Both the position numbers and the translations under genes were made by a program. Positions 1 through 10,552 of a stretch of DNA of 22,881 nt are shown here, one piece after another (the stretch's first letter is position 1; each line of letters starts with the position of its first letter). The notes below the pieces were generated by a model. That model worked only from the letters and a program-made list of their open reading frames with translations. It did not search any database and had not been told where the DNA came from. Source of the stretch: Flavobacterium branchiarum (GTDB lineage: Bacteria; Bacteroidota; Bacteroidia; Flavobacteriales; Flavobacteriaceae); assembly GCF_030409845.1 (NCBI RefSeq), contig NZ_JAUFQQ010000002.1:1-22881 (forward strand). Reading direction: 5' to 3'.

Positions 1-530
1 TGCTTCCCCAAAAACGACCAGAAACCCTATTGCTCCTGAATAAGGTGCTAAACCTGATGGAACTGATGACATGGTGAACAAAACTAATGGCACAAACAAA
101 ATTCCTACTGCAACTCCTTGTAAAACATATGGTATTGCCATTGTAGATAATGAAATATCTGGCACAAAAAGAAACGTAAACCACAGATGAAATACTGCTA
201 GAATAAAAAATCCTAGCATAAAAAATATATTTAGACGCTACTGTTTTAGCTAGAAAAATTGCTGCCAAAACCATTCCGATTACATTTCCAATTACATTAA
301 GATACTGAATATGAGCTACACGCGATGGCTCCCAATTCCAAACGCTAAACATGGTGCTATGACAAATGTTAAGCGTTGCTCTACCTATATAAAAAAGGAA
401 AAAACAACAGAAACCGAATTGACTTTTATTTTTACTTCGAATCTCAAAATTAAGGATTTATTAACATGCCCGACACATAGCACTTTTTATTGGTTTACGA
501 AAACGTGATAGTGTTGAAAACTTTCTTTAT
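1..530 (-). pseudogene. Decayed C-terminal half of a DHA2-like MFS efflux transporter
   Basis: Reading the minus strand in pieces gives a recognisable DHA2/EmrB-like MFS sequence. One piece (about 455 down to 228) holds FYIGRATLNICHSTMFSVW and continues through EPSRVAHIQYLNVIGNVIG. After a frame change near 226-232 comes FFMLGFFILAVFHLWFTFLF and, further on, LVLFTMSSVPSGLAPYSGAI. After another frame change near 22-28 comes SGRFWGS. Towards the 5' end, two adjacent in-frame TAA codons (458-463) and further shifts separate RFRKPIKSAMCR and GHVNKSLILRFEV from the rest. At least four lesions are visible. The N-terminal half expected of a roughly 500-residue family member is absent, because the lacI gene starts at 616. 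The gene runs off the left edge. The family call is by recognition only. Sequencing errors could explain single shifts, but hardly the missing N-terminus as well. Confidence 0.7.
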
Positions 531-615
531 TCTACAAGTTTTTAGCCAGAATACTATCATTTTAAAAAATAAATCATACCTTTATTAACAAAACAATTTT
601 TTCCATATTACCAGT

Positions 616-1647
616 ATGAAACGCAAAATAACCCTTAAACAAATCGCTAAGGAGCTTGATGTATCTATTTCTACCGTATCAAAATCATTACGAAACAGCC
701 TAGAAATAGGAGAAGACACTCGATTAAAAGTTCAGGCTTTTGCCAAATTCTACAATTACAAGCCCAACAATATAGCACTCAGTTTAAAGAATCGTAAAAC
801 CAAAACTATTGGTATTATAATTCCCGAAATTGTGCATCATTTTTTCTCAACTGTTATTAACGGAGTAGAGCAAGTTGCCAACGAAAACGGATACAGCGTT
901 ATCATATGTTTATCTGATGATTCATTTGATAAAGAAGTACTTAATATGGAAATGCTTGCCAACGGAAGTATCGATGGTTTCATCATGTCTCTATCTAAAG
1001 AAACTCAATTTAAAGGAGATTTTCACCATATAACCGAGGTCATAAATCAAGGAATGCCAGTTGTAATGTTTGATCGAGTTACCAATGACATTTTATGCGA
1101 CAAAGTAATTATTGACGACAAATCGGCTGCTTATGGAGCGGTTCAGAATTTAATCGATAAAGGCCGTAAAAAAATAGCCTTAGTTACTACTGTCGATTAT
1201 GTTAGCGTTGGAAAACTACGAACCGATGGATACACAAAAGCACTACTAGACAACGACATCCCTTTTAACGAAGATCTCATCATAAAGATTGAAGATGTAG
1301 ATACTTGCGAAATTATCATTAGCCAATTATTAGAAGATCGTGCAATAGATGCTGTTTTTGCTGTTAATGAACTTTTTGCTGTAACTATAATAAAAACCGC
1401 TAGTAAAATGGGACTTAGAGTTCCTGAAGACTTAGCCGTTATAGCCTTTACAGACGGAATTATATCTAAATATTCGACTCCAACTATAACAACAGTAAGC
1501 CAAAGCGGCAACAAAATGGGAAATAAAGCAGCCAAAATGCTTATAGATCGCTTGGAATTAGAAACCGAAGAAGGCGAAGAGGAAGAAGAAAATTACAAAA
1601 CAGAAGTTATCGAAACTCACCTTATAGAAAGAGAATCTACAGATTAA
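616..1647 (+). CDS. LacI/GalR-family transcriptional regulator of the maltose locus
   Basis: 343 residues, the usual LacI-family length. The N-terminal helix-turn-helix covers about residues 4-25 (LKQIAKELDVSISTVSKSLR) and is followed by the hinge region YKPNNIALSLKNRK. The periplasmic-binding-protein-like effector domain runs from about residue 62 (TIGIIIPEIVHHFFSTVING) to about 310. The C-terminus ends in an unusually acidic stretch (about residues 313-325, a run of Glu with a few Gly) beyond the normal fold. It lies directly upstream of, and in the same direction as, the transporter, phosphoglucomutase, phosphorylase and glycosidase genes. I infer that it is their maltose- or oligosaccharide-responsive regulator. 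A strong terminator follows, so it is probably transcribed apart from the operon. No good -33/-7 pair is visible upstream; TACCTTTA just before the gene is a weak match. Confidence 0.9.
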   Translation: MKRKITLKQIAKELDVSISTVSKSLRNSLEIGEDTRLKVQAFAKFYNYKPNNIALSLKNRKTKTIGIIIPEIVHHFFSTVINGVEQVANENGYSVIICLSDDSFDKEVLNMEMLANGSIDGFIMSLSKETQFKGDFHHITEVINQGMPVVMFDRVTNDILCDKVIIDDKSAAYGAVQNLIDKGRKKIALVTTVDYVSVGKLRTDGYTKALLDNDIPFNEDLIIKIEDVDTCEIIISQLLEDRAIDAVFAVNELFAVTIIKTASKMGLRVPEDLAVIAFTDGIISKYSTPTITTVSQSGNKMGNKAAKMLIDRLELETEEGEEEEENYKTEVIETHLIERESTD

Positions 1648-1671
1648 TATTCTTACAATCCTAAACAAAAG

Positions 1672-1700
1672 AACCCATTATTAATTTTAATGGGTTTTTT
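1672..1700 (+). terminator. Rho-independent terminator of the lacI-type gene
   Basis: AACCCATTA (1672-1680) pairs perfectly with TAATGGGTT (1688-1696) across a 7-base loop, and a T-run follows. It separates the regulator from the promoter of the transporter. Confidence 0.9.
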
Positions 1701-1702
1701 AT

Positions 1703-1734
1703 TTGCTTCTTTAAAAAAATAATTTATAAATTTA
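1703..1734 (+). promoter_or_regulatory. Probable promoter of the maltose operon
   Basis: TTG at 1703-1705 is followed, 21 bases later, by TAAATTTA at 1727-1734. This fits the Bacteroidota pattern TTG / TAnnTTTG with one mismatch in the -7 box. Transcription would start near 1740, leaving an untranslated leader of about 80 bases that contains the palindrome at 1783-1801. Confidence 0.5.
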
Positions 1735-1782
1735 CGCCAGCTCAAAACTTTTACTTTTACTTCGAAAATTAAGTTAAGTTTT

Positions 1783-1801
1783 GATAAGCATAGCGCTTAT
1801 C
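1783..1801. promoter_or_regulatory. Candidate LacI-type operator
   Basis: GATAAGC (1783-1789) and GCTTATC (1795-1801) form a perfect 7-bp inverted repeat with a 5-base spacer. It lies 22 bases before the transporter start and just downstream of the predicted transcription start, a common place for a LacI-family operator. Its assignment to the adjacent regulator is inference. Confidence 0.5.
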
Positions 1802-1823
1802 GTACATTCATTAAATTACGATA

Positions 1824-3196
1824 ATGGAAAAGCGTAGATTAAGTTTCTGGGAAATTTGGAACATGAGTTTCGGTTTCTTAGGAATACAAATGGGGTTTGC
1901 TTTACAAAATGCAAATGCCAGCAGAATTCTTCAAATTTTTGGTGCCGACGTACACGAACTTTCTTGGTTTTGGATAATTGCTCCTTTAATGGGATTAATT
2001 GTTCAGCCAGTAATTGGACATTATAGTGATAAAACCTGGGGGAAATTTGGACGAAGAAAACCTTTTTTTCTTGTAGGTGCTATTCTAGCTTCAGTTGGAT
2101 TAATATTAATGCCACAGGCAAACATTTTCACTTCAATACTACCCGCTTTATGGGTTGGTGCCGGAATGCTTATGATTATGGATGCGTCATTTAATATTGC
2201 CATGGAGCCCTTTCGTGCTTTAGTTGGTGACAATTTAAGAACAGACCAACGTACCGCAGGATTTAGTATTCAAACAGCACTTATTGGCTTTGGAGCTGTA
2301 ATTGGTTCTTCTTTACCATATGTCTTGACGAAATGGTTTGGAGTCCCTAACAGTAGCCTTCCCGGAAGCGTTCCTTTAAATCTTACACTTTCTTTTATTT
2401 TAGGTGCCGCAGTTTTAATCGGCTCTATACTTGTTACCTTATTTACAACTAAAGAATACTCTCCTGATGAATTGGCTCTTTTTGAAGACCCAAAAGCGGA
2501 GAAAATTGAGATTGAAGAAAAATCAAAACTCACAGACATCTTTAGAGATTTTGCAAAAATGCCAACCACCATGCGCCAACTTAGTTGGGTGCAGTTTTTT
2601 TCATGGTTTGGACTTTTCGGTATGTGGGTATTTAGTACCCCTGCAATTGCACATCACATTTACGGATTACCCTAGATGATAATTCTAGCCAAAGCTATCA
2701 AGATGCTGGGGATTGGGTTGGAATACTTTTCGGAGTTTACAATCTAGTATCAGCCATTATAGCCTTATTTTTTCTGCCAATGATTGCTAAAAAAATTGGA
2801 CGAAAATCGACTCATGCTCTTTCTTTAGTTATAGGTGGAATAGGTTTAATATCTATTTACTTTATGCCAGATGAAAATTGGGTTATTCTTTCTATGGTAT
2901 TAATTGGTGTGGCTTGGGCTAGTATCCTCGCAATGCCATATGCTATCCTAGCAGGATCGATTGCTCCTAAAAAAATGGGCGTTTACATGGGGATATTCAA
3001 CTTCTTTGTAGTAATTCCTCAAATAATAAACGCAATAATTGGAGGCCCAATTGTAAAATACCTTTATAACGGTGATGCTATATACGCATTAATTACAAGC
3101 GGTGTCAGCTTTCTGATAGCTGCTGTTCTAGTTTACAAAGTGAAAGATGTAGATGATATTAAAAATGAAACCTACGACAAGAAATCTTTTAAATAA
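1824..3196 (+). pseudogene. Maltose/disaccharide MFS (GPH/SLC45-like) transporter, interrupted by a frameshift
   Basis: The 5' part (1824-2675, 283 residues) carries about seven membrane segments, the MFS loop motif SDKTWGKFGRRKPF and the SLC45-type motif MEPFRALVGDN. It ends IYGLP-stop at 2673-2675. The next frame continues without a break: LDDNSSQSYQDAGDWVGILF, then about five more membrane segments to the stop at 3196. The total is 1373 bases, one short of 458 codons, and one extra C in the CCC at 2670-2672 would restore GLP-LDD and a 457-residue protein of normal length. The role in inner-membrane import of maltose is inferred from the neighbouring phosphorylase and mutase. The lesion may be a true mutation or a homopolymer sequencing error; the rest of the frame shows no decay. 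An internal ATG at 2780 could at most give a five-helix fragment. Confidence 0.85.
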
Positions 3197-3264
3197 GACA
3201 AAAAGTAGGCTTCTCTCAGTTAAAATATTTTTCGAAAGAAATTAAAAAATAAGCATATTATTAA

Positions 3265-3921
3265 ATGAATACAAAAGCATTCATATTCGACCTAGACGGT
3301 GTAATTGTTGACACTGCTAAATACCATTATTTGGCATGGCAAAAAATTGCAAATGCATTAAACATTGACTTTACACACGAACATAACGAACTTTTAAAAG
3401 GAGTAAGTCGTGTACGTTCATTAGATATTATCCTAGAACTAGGAAACATTCAAGCTTCACAAGAAGATAAAGACAAATGGCTTATCCAAAAAAATGAAGA
3501 CTACCTAACTTATTTGGTAGATATGAATGAAAGCGAAATTCTTCAGGGTGTTTTGCCTGTATTAGAATTTTTAAAAGAAAAAAAGCAAGCTATCGCATTG
3601 GGTTCGGCAAGTAAAAATGCACGCCCGATTCTAGAAAAAACAGGAATCATTTCCTACTTCGATGTTATCGTTGATGGTAATGATGTTACAAATGCTAAAC
3701 CAGATCCAGAAGTTTTCTTAAAAGCAGCTCGACTACTAAACATAAGCCCTGAAGATTCAATCGTTTTTGAAGATTCGGTTGCAGGAGTCCAAGCAGCCAA
3801 TATCGGAAAAATGACTAGCGTAGGCATAGGTTCTAAAGCTGTCTTGCATGAAGCGAAATACGTCTTTGAGGATTTTACCTTAATAGATCAAACATTCATC
3901 GAATCATTAATTACAGCATAA
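3265..3921 (+). CDS. pgmB: Beta-phosphoglucomutase
   Basis: 218 residues, typical of this HAD-superfamily enzyme (EC 5.4.2.6), which converts beta-D-glucose-1-phosphate to glucose-6-phosphate in the cytoplasm. HAD motif I is FDLDGVIVDT, with nucleophile Asp9 and acid/base Asp11. The cap domain has the substrate-loop signature LKGVSR at about residues 44-49. Motif II is GSASKN (113-118). Motif III is the Lys of AKPDPEVF (Lys145). Motif IV is FEDSVAGVQAA, with Glu169 and Asp170. It sits 19 bp upstream of the maltose phosphorylase gene, whose phosphorylated product is its substrate, so the pair is almost certainly co-transcribed. The 68 bp between it and the transporter hold no terminator. Confidence 0.95.
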   Translation: MNTKAFIFDLDGVIVDTAKYHYLAWQKIANALNIDFTHEHNELLKGVSRVRSLDIILELGNIQASQEDKDKWLIQKNEDYLTYLVDMNESEILQGVLPVLEFLKEKKQAIALGSASKNARPILEKTGIISYFDVIVDGNDVTNAKPDPEVFLKAARLLNISPEDSIVFEDSVAGVQAANIGKMTSVGIGSKAVLHEAKYVFEDFTLIDQTFIESLITA

Positions 3922-3940
3922 ATCAATCAAACAAAACAAA

Positions 3941-6241
3941 ATGAATCAAGATTATATAAAACCAGACAATTGGTCAATAATAGAAGAAGGCTTTGATGTA
4001 GAGAGAGTTAAATCGTCTGAAAGTCTTTTCAGTATCGGAAACGGTGCTATGGGACAACGTGCCAATTTTGAAGAAAAATATTCGGGAGAAACTTTTCAAG
4101 GAAGTTATATAGCTGGAATTTATTACCCAGATAAAACTAAAGTGGGTTGGTGGAAAAACGGATACCCAAAATATTTTGCAAAAGTATTAAACGCTCCAAA
4201 TTGGATTGGTATCAATATTGAAATCAATGAAGAAGCTTTTGATTTAAATTCTTGTACCGAAGTGAAAAATTTCCGTAGAGAATTAAACATGCAAGAAGGT
4301 TGGTACAATCGTTCTTTTGAAGCAACCTTAAAAAATGGAACAGAAATCGCTGTTAACGTACGTCGTTTTCTATCTCTAAATTTAGATGAAGTTGGTATTA
4401 TTAAATATGATATTACTCCATTAAACAAAGATGCTAAAATACTTTACAAACCATATATTGATGCAGGTGTTACCAATGAAGATGCTAACTGGGAGGAAAA
4501 ATTCTGGGAACCTCTTGAAGTAAAAAAAGCAACAAACGAAGCTTTCGTAACTGCTCAAACCTATAAAACTCATTTTAAGGTTACAACTTTCATGCACAAT
4601 AGTATTTTTGCTAACGGCGAAAATATTAATATCTCTCCTTCAACAATTGATTCTTCATCAGATAAGGTAGAATATACCTATGGCGTAATTATTGCAAAAG
4701 GACAAACTTCATCTATACAAAAAATTGGTGGATATACTGTTTCATTGAATCATACTAACACTCTTGCCGCTGCAGAAAAAGCGATTAAAGAAGCATTAAG
4801 CAAAGGGTATGACCAATTATTACAAGAACAAATTGATGCTTGGGCAAAAGTTTGGGAAATGTCAGATATTACTATTGAAGGTGATGTAAAAGCACAACAA
4901 GGAATTCGTTTCAATATTTTTCAGTTAAACCAAACCTATTCAGGAAAAGACAACCGATTAAATATTGGACCTAAAGGATTTACAGGAGAAAAATACGGAG
5001 GATCTACTTATTGGGATACTGAAGCATATTGCATTCCGTTTTACATGGCTACTAAAGACCAGCAAGTTGCAAGAAATTTATTGACTTACCGTTACAATCA
5101 GCTTGATAAAGCAATTGAAAACGCTAAAGACAATTTAGGTTTTAAAGATGGAGCGGCTTTATATCCAATGGTAACTATGAATGGTGAAGAATGCCATAAC
5201 GAATGGGAAATCACTCATGAAGAAATTCATAGAAATGGTGCCATCGCTTTTGCAATATTCAATTACAATCGCTACACAGGAGATTACTCATATATTCCAG
5301 AAAAAGGATTAGAAGTATTAATCGGAATCGCTCGTTTCTGGCACCAAAGAGCCTCATTCTCTACTGACAAAAATCAGTATGTGATTTTGGGAGTTACAGG
5401 TCCAAACGAATACGAAAATAACATCAATAATAATTTCTACACTAATTATATTGCTAAATGGTGTATTGATTATGCTACAGAACAACTTACAAAAGTTACT
5501 ACTGAATACCCAGCTGACCACAAAAGAATTATCGAAAAAGTACAACTTACAGAAAACGAAATTCAGGAATGGAAAAAAGTAGCAGACAATATGTACTTCC
5601 CTTTTTCAAAAGAACTTAATGTTTATTTACAACAAGATGGTTTCTTAGATAAAGACTTAGTTCCTGTAAAAGATCTAGATCGTTCACAACGTCCTATAAA
5701 CCAAAAATGGTCTTGGGATCGTGTATTACGCTCACCATACATCAAACAAGCCGATGTTTTACAATGCTTTTACTTCTTCGAAGAACATTTTTCTAAAGAG
5801 GAGCTATTGCGTAATTTTGAGTTTTACGAGTCGTTTACTGTACATGAAAGTTCACTTTCGCCTTGCGTACACTCAATTCAAGCCGCTGCATTAGATAAAA
5901 TGGATATGGCGTATACATTCTACTTAAGAACTTCACGTTTAGACTTAGACGATTACAACAAAGAGGTAGAAGAAGGTTGTCATATTACATCGATGGCAGG
6001 AACATGGATGAGTATTGTAGAAGGTTTTGGAGGAATGCGTGTAAAAAATGACACGCTACATTTCTCTCCAAAAATTCCAAAAGAATGGACAGGATATTCT
6101 TTTAAAATCAACTTTAGAAATCAAATTCTAAAAGTATCAATAAACCATAATGAAACTACGTTTTCAGTAGATGGAGATGATGAATTAGCCATTGTCGTTA
6201 ATGGCCAAACCGTAGTAGCTAATAAATTTGTAACAACATAA
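3941..6241 (+). CDS. GH65 maltose phosphorylase (family 65 glycoside phosphorylase)
   Basis: 766 residues, the normal length for GH65 disaccharide phosphorylases. The N-terminal beta-sandwich domain occupies about residues 1-275, and the (alpha/alpha)6 catalytic domain follows. The general-acid Glu is in TGPNEYENNINNNFYTNY (Glu490), and STYWDTEAYCIPF and MNGEECHNEWEITHEEIH are further active-site segments. There is no signal peptide, so the enzyme is cytoplasmic. The expected reaction is maltose + phosphate giving glucose + beta-glucose-1-phosphate (EC 2.4.1.8). Kojibiose, trehalose and nigerose phosphorylases share the fold, so the substrate is inferred from the neighbours (alpha-glucan hydrolases and a disaccharide-type transporter) and not read from residues. 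The next gene starts 46 bp downstream with no terminator between. Confidence 0.93.
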   Translation: MNQDYIKPDNWSIIEEGFDVERVKSSESLFSIGNGAMGQRANFEEKYSGETFQGSYIAGIYYPDKTKVGWWKNGYPKYFAKVLNAPNWIGINIEINEEAFDLNSCTEVKNFRRELNMQEGWYNRSFEATLKNGTEIAVNVRRFLSLNLDEVGIIKYDITPLNKDAKILYKPYIDAGVTNEDANWEEKFWEPLEVKKATNEAFVTAQTYKTHFKVTTFMHNSIFANGENINISPSTIDSSSDKVEYTYGVIIAKGQTSSIQKIGGYTVSLNHTNTLAAAEKAIKEALSKGYDQLLQEQIDAWAKVWEMSDITIEGDVKAQQGIRFNIFQLNQTYSGKDNRLNIGPKGFTGEKYGGSTYWDTEAYCIPFYMATKDQQVARNLLTYRYNQLDKAIENAKDNLGFKDGAALYPMVTMNGEECHNEWEITHEEIHRNGAIAFAIFNYNRYTGDYSYIPEKGLEVLIGIARFWHQRASFSTDKNQYVILGVTGPNEYENNINNNFYTNYIAKWCIDYATEQLTKVTTEYPADHKRIIEKVQLTENEIQEWKKVADNMYFPFSKELNVYLQQDGFLDKDLVPVKDLDRSQRPINQKWSWDRVLRSPYIKQADVLQCFYFFEEHFSKEELLRNFEFYESFTVHESSLSPCVHSIQAAALDKMDMAYTFYLRTSRLDLDDYNKEVEEGCHITSMAGTWMSIVEGFGGMRVKNDTLHFSPKIPKEWTGYSFKINFRNQILKVSINHNETTFSVDGDDELAIVVNGQTVVANKFVTT

Positions 6242-6278
6242 TTACTAGTTTCTACATCTATTTTTATAACATTTTTAA

Positions 6279-8402
<2,124 letters not shown>

Positions 8403-8456
8403 CTCTTTAAAAAAGACAAGTAGTCCTCTAGATTGCTTGTCTTTTTTTCTAAAGAG
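8403..8456 (+). terminator. Two-tier terminator hairpin after the GH97 gene
   Basis: AAAAGACAAG (8411-8420) pairs with CTTGTCTTTT (8436-8445), and a T-run to 8448 follows. An outer stem, CTCTTTA (8403-8409) with TAAAGAG (8450-8456), brackets it. It divides the maltose run so that the GH13 gene needs read-through or its own promoter. Confidence 0.85.
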
Positions 8457-8549
8457 ATAAAATAAAAGTCACCATAAAGCTGCTTGATTTGCAAAAGCTA
8501 CGTGCAAAAAAATCGATCTTGTTTTAATCGAATTAAAAAAAAACAAAAT

Positions 8550-10415
8550 ATGAGAATACCACTTCAAACAAACCAAACATTATATAGAATACTTTTAGTT
8601 GTTCTATTATTTTCTGCTTCTGCAAAAGCGCAAATCCAGAAAACTGAGCCCCCATTTTGGTATGCTGGCATGAACAATCCAGAACTTCAAATCATGTTCT
8701 ACGGAAAAAACATTGCACAATACGAACCTTCTGTTTCTAACAATGTAGTCATTAAAGACATTAAAAAAACCGAAAACCCTAACTACCTTTTCGTAACAAT
8801 CGACACTAAAAACATACCTGCATCTGAGTTCGTTTTTTCATTTAAAAACAAGAACAAAGTTGCATTCACACAAAAATATTCATTAAAGAAAAGAAGAGAA
8901 AATTCTGCTCAACGCAAAAGTTTCGATGCTTCTGACATGATGTACTTAATTATGCCAGATCGTTTTGCAAACGGAAATCCTAAAAATGACAATGATGCTT
9001 CATTAGTAGAAAAAGCAAATCGCTCAATTCCTGGCGGACGTCATGGTGGTGATATCGAAGGAATCATCAAAAACTTAGATTACATTTCATCTTTAGGAGC
9101 AACAACAATTTGGAACGCGCCTTTAAACGAAGACAACGACAAAGAACATTCGTATCATACCTATGCACAATCGGATGTTTACAAAATCGATGCGCGTTAC
9201 GGAACGAATGAGGATTATGTTCGTTTATCGAATGAGATGCACAAAAGAGACATGAAATTGGTTATGGATTATGTAACTAATCACTGGGGAATCACGCATT
9301 GGATGATGAAAGATTTACCAACAAAATCATGGACTAATCAATTTGAAAACTATACTCAAACACACCACAGACGTGAAGTAATAACAGATATCCACGCTTC
9401 AAAACTTGACAAAGAAGTTTGTATCGATGGATGGTTTGTTCCTTCAATGCCAGATTTAAATTTAAAAAACCCATTGGTTGCAAAATACTTAACTCAAAAT
9501 GCAATTTGGTGGATTGAATATGCAAATCTTGACGGATTTAGAGTAGATACCTACAACTATTCAGATCCAGCGGCAATGGCAAACTGGGCAAAATCAGTTA
9601 CAGATGAATATCCAAACTTTAATATTGTTGGAGAAATCTGGATGCATAATCAAGCTAATTTAGCGTATTGGCAAAAAGACAGTAAAATTGGAGCAATCCA
9701 AAATTACAATTCAAACTTACCAAGTGTAATGGATTTCACTTTACACAACCAAATCGGATCTGCTTTTAATGATGACGAAGCAAACTGGGATAATGGTATG
9801 ATTAAATTTTACAACAATTTTGCTTTAGATTATCTATACCCAAATACAAACAACATACTTGTTTTTGCAGAAAATCACGATACCAGCAGAATCAATGACC
9901 TTTACAAATATGATGTCGCTAAATACAAATTGGTAATGACATTAATGGCAACCGTTCGTGGAATTCCGCAATTGTATTATGGTTCAGAAATTGGAATGGG
10001 TGGAGACAAAAGTCAAGGTGATGGCGGAATCCGTTTAGATTTCCCAGGTGGATGGAAAGGTGATACTAACAATGCTTTTACTAAAGAAGGTAGAACTGCT
10101 AAACAAGCTGAGTATTTCGATTTCACATCTAAATTATTCAACTGGAGAAAATCTAATGAAGCAGTACATTTTGGAAAAATGACTCACTATATTCCAGAAA
10201 ACAATACCTATGTTTATTTTAGATATACAGATGCAAAAACTGTAATGGTAGTTTTTAATAACAATGCAAAACCGCAAACTATTAAAACAAACCGTTTCCA
10301 AGAAAACATCAAAAATTTCAAAACTGGAAAAGACATCCTAACGGATAAAAAATTCGATATAACATCTGAAATTACTTTAGAACCTAAATCTGCTGTTGTT
10401 TTAGAATTAGAATAA
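8550..10415 (+). CDS. GH13 alpha-amylase family enzyme (cyclomaltodextrinase/neopullulanase type), exported
   Basis: The start at 8550 is chosen because it places a good signal peptide at the N-terminus (MRIPLQTNQTLYRILLVVLL, then FSASAKA before Q); the open frame extends upstream to an ATG at 8484, which would bury it. The protein has 621 residues. An N-terminal immunoglobulin-like domain (from TEPPFWYAGMNNPELQIMFY) is of the kind found in cyclomaltodextrinases and SusA-like neopullulanases. The catalytic barrel carries the GH13 regions: DYVTNH, GFRVDTY (nucleophile Asp333), VGEIW (acid Glu362) and AENHDTSRI (Asp444). A C-terminal beta domain ends the protein. It probably hydrolyses alpha-1,4 bonds of malto-oligosaccharides or cyclodextrins in the periplasm beside the GH97 enzyme. 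The exact specificity cannot be read from the sequence. Confidence 0.93.
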   Translation: MRIPLQTNQTLYRILLVVLLFSASAKAQIQKTEPPFWYAGMNNPELQIMFYGKNIAQYEPSVSNNVVIKDIKKTENPNYLFVTIDTKNIPASEFVFSFKNKNKVAFTQKYSLKKRRENSAQRKSFDASDMMYLIMPDRFANGNPKNDNDASLVEKANRSIPGGRHGGDIEGIIKNLDYISSLGATTIWNAPLNEDNDKEHSYHTYAQSDVYKIDARYGTNEDYVRLSNEMHKRDMKLVMDYVTNHWGITHWMMKDLPTKSWTNQFENYTQTHHRREVITDIHASKLDKEVCIDGWFVPSMPDLNLKNPLVAKYLTQNAIWWIEYANLDGFRVDTYNYSDPAAMANWAKSVTDEYPNFNIVGEIWMHNQANLAYWQKDSKIGAIQNYNSNLPSVMDFTLHNQIGSAFNDDEANWDNGMIKFYNNFALDYLYPNTNNILVFAENHDTSRINDLYKYDVAKYKLVMTLMATVRGIPQLYYGSEIGMGGDKSQGDGGIRLDFPGGWKGDTNNAFTKEGRTAKQAEYFDFTSKLFNWRKSNEAVHFGKMTHYIPENNTYVYFRYTDAKTVMVVFNNNAKPQTIKTNRFQENIKNFKTGKDILTDKKFDITSEITLEPKSAVVLELE

Positions 10416-10441
10416 ACACTATCCTTTAAACAAATAGTTTT

Positions 10442-10510
10442 AGCCACAGATTAAACCAATTACAATGAATTTTAATTCTTGTTGTTAGTTTGATTTGTGG
10501 CTCTTTTTTT
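10442..10510 (+). terminator. Terminator after the GH13 gene
   Basis: AGCCACAGATTAAA (10442-10455) pairs with TTTGATTTGTGGCT (10489-10502) over 14 positions, two of them G-U pairs, and CTTTTTTT follows. It closes the maltose region. Confidence 0.85.
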
Positions 10511-10552
10511 CTAGAATAAAACATTACAAACATTTAATAGCTATAAAAATTT

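Noticed and set aside
311..508. 65-codon plus-strand frame
   Set aside because: It lies opposite the decayed MFS gene and has no family likeness; it is a shadow frame.
506..559. TGATAGT (506-512) and ACTATCA (553-559) as an operator for the LacI-type regulator
   Set aside because: The 7-bp arms are 40 bases apart and unlike the palindrome at 1783-1801; chance is likely in AT-rich DNA.
2665..2680. Programmed ribosomal frameshifting in the transporter
   Set aside because: No slippery heptamer or obvious downstream stem is visible at the site, and this family is not known to use it. A mutation or a homopolymer error is simpler.
8484..8549. Upstream start for the GH13 enzyme
   Set aside because: It would place 22 polar, basic residues before a good signal peptide.
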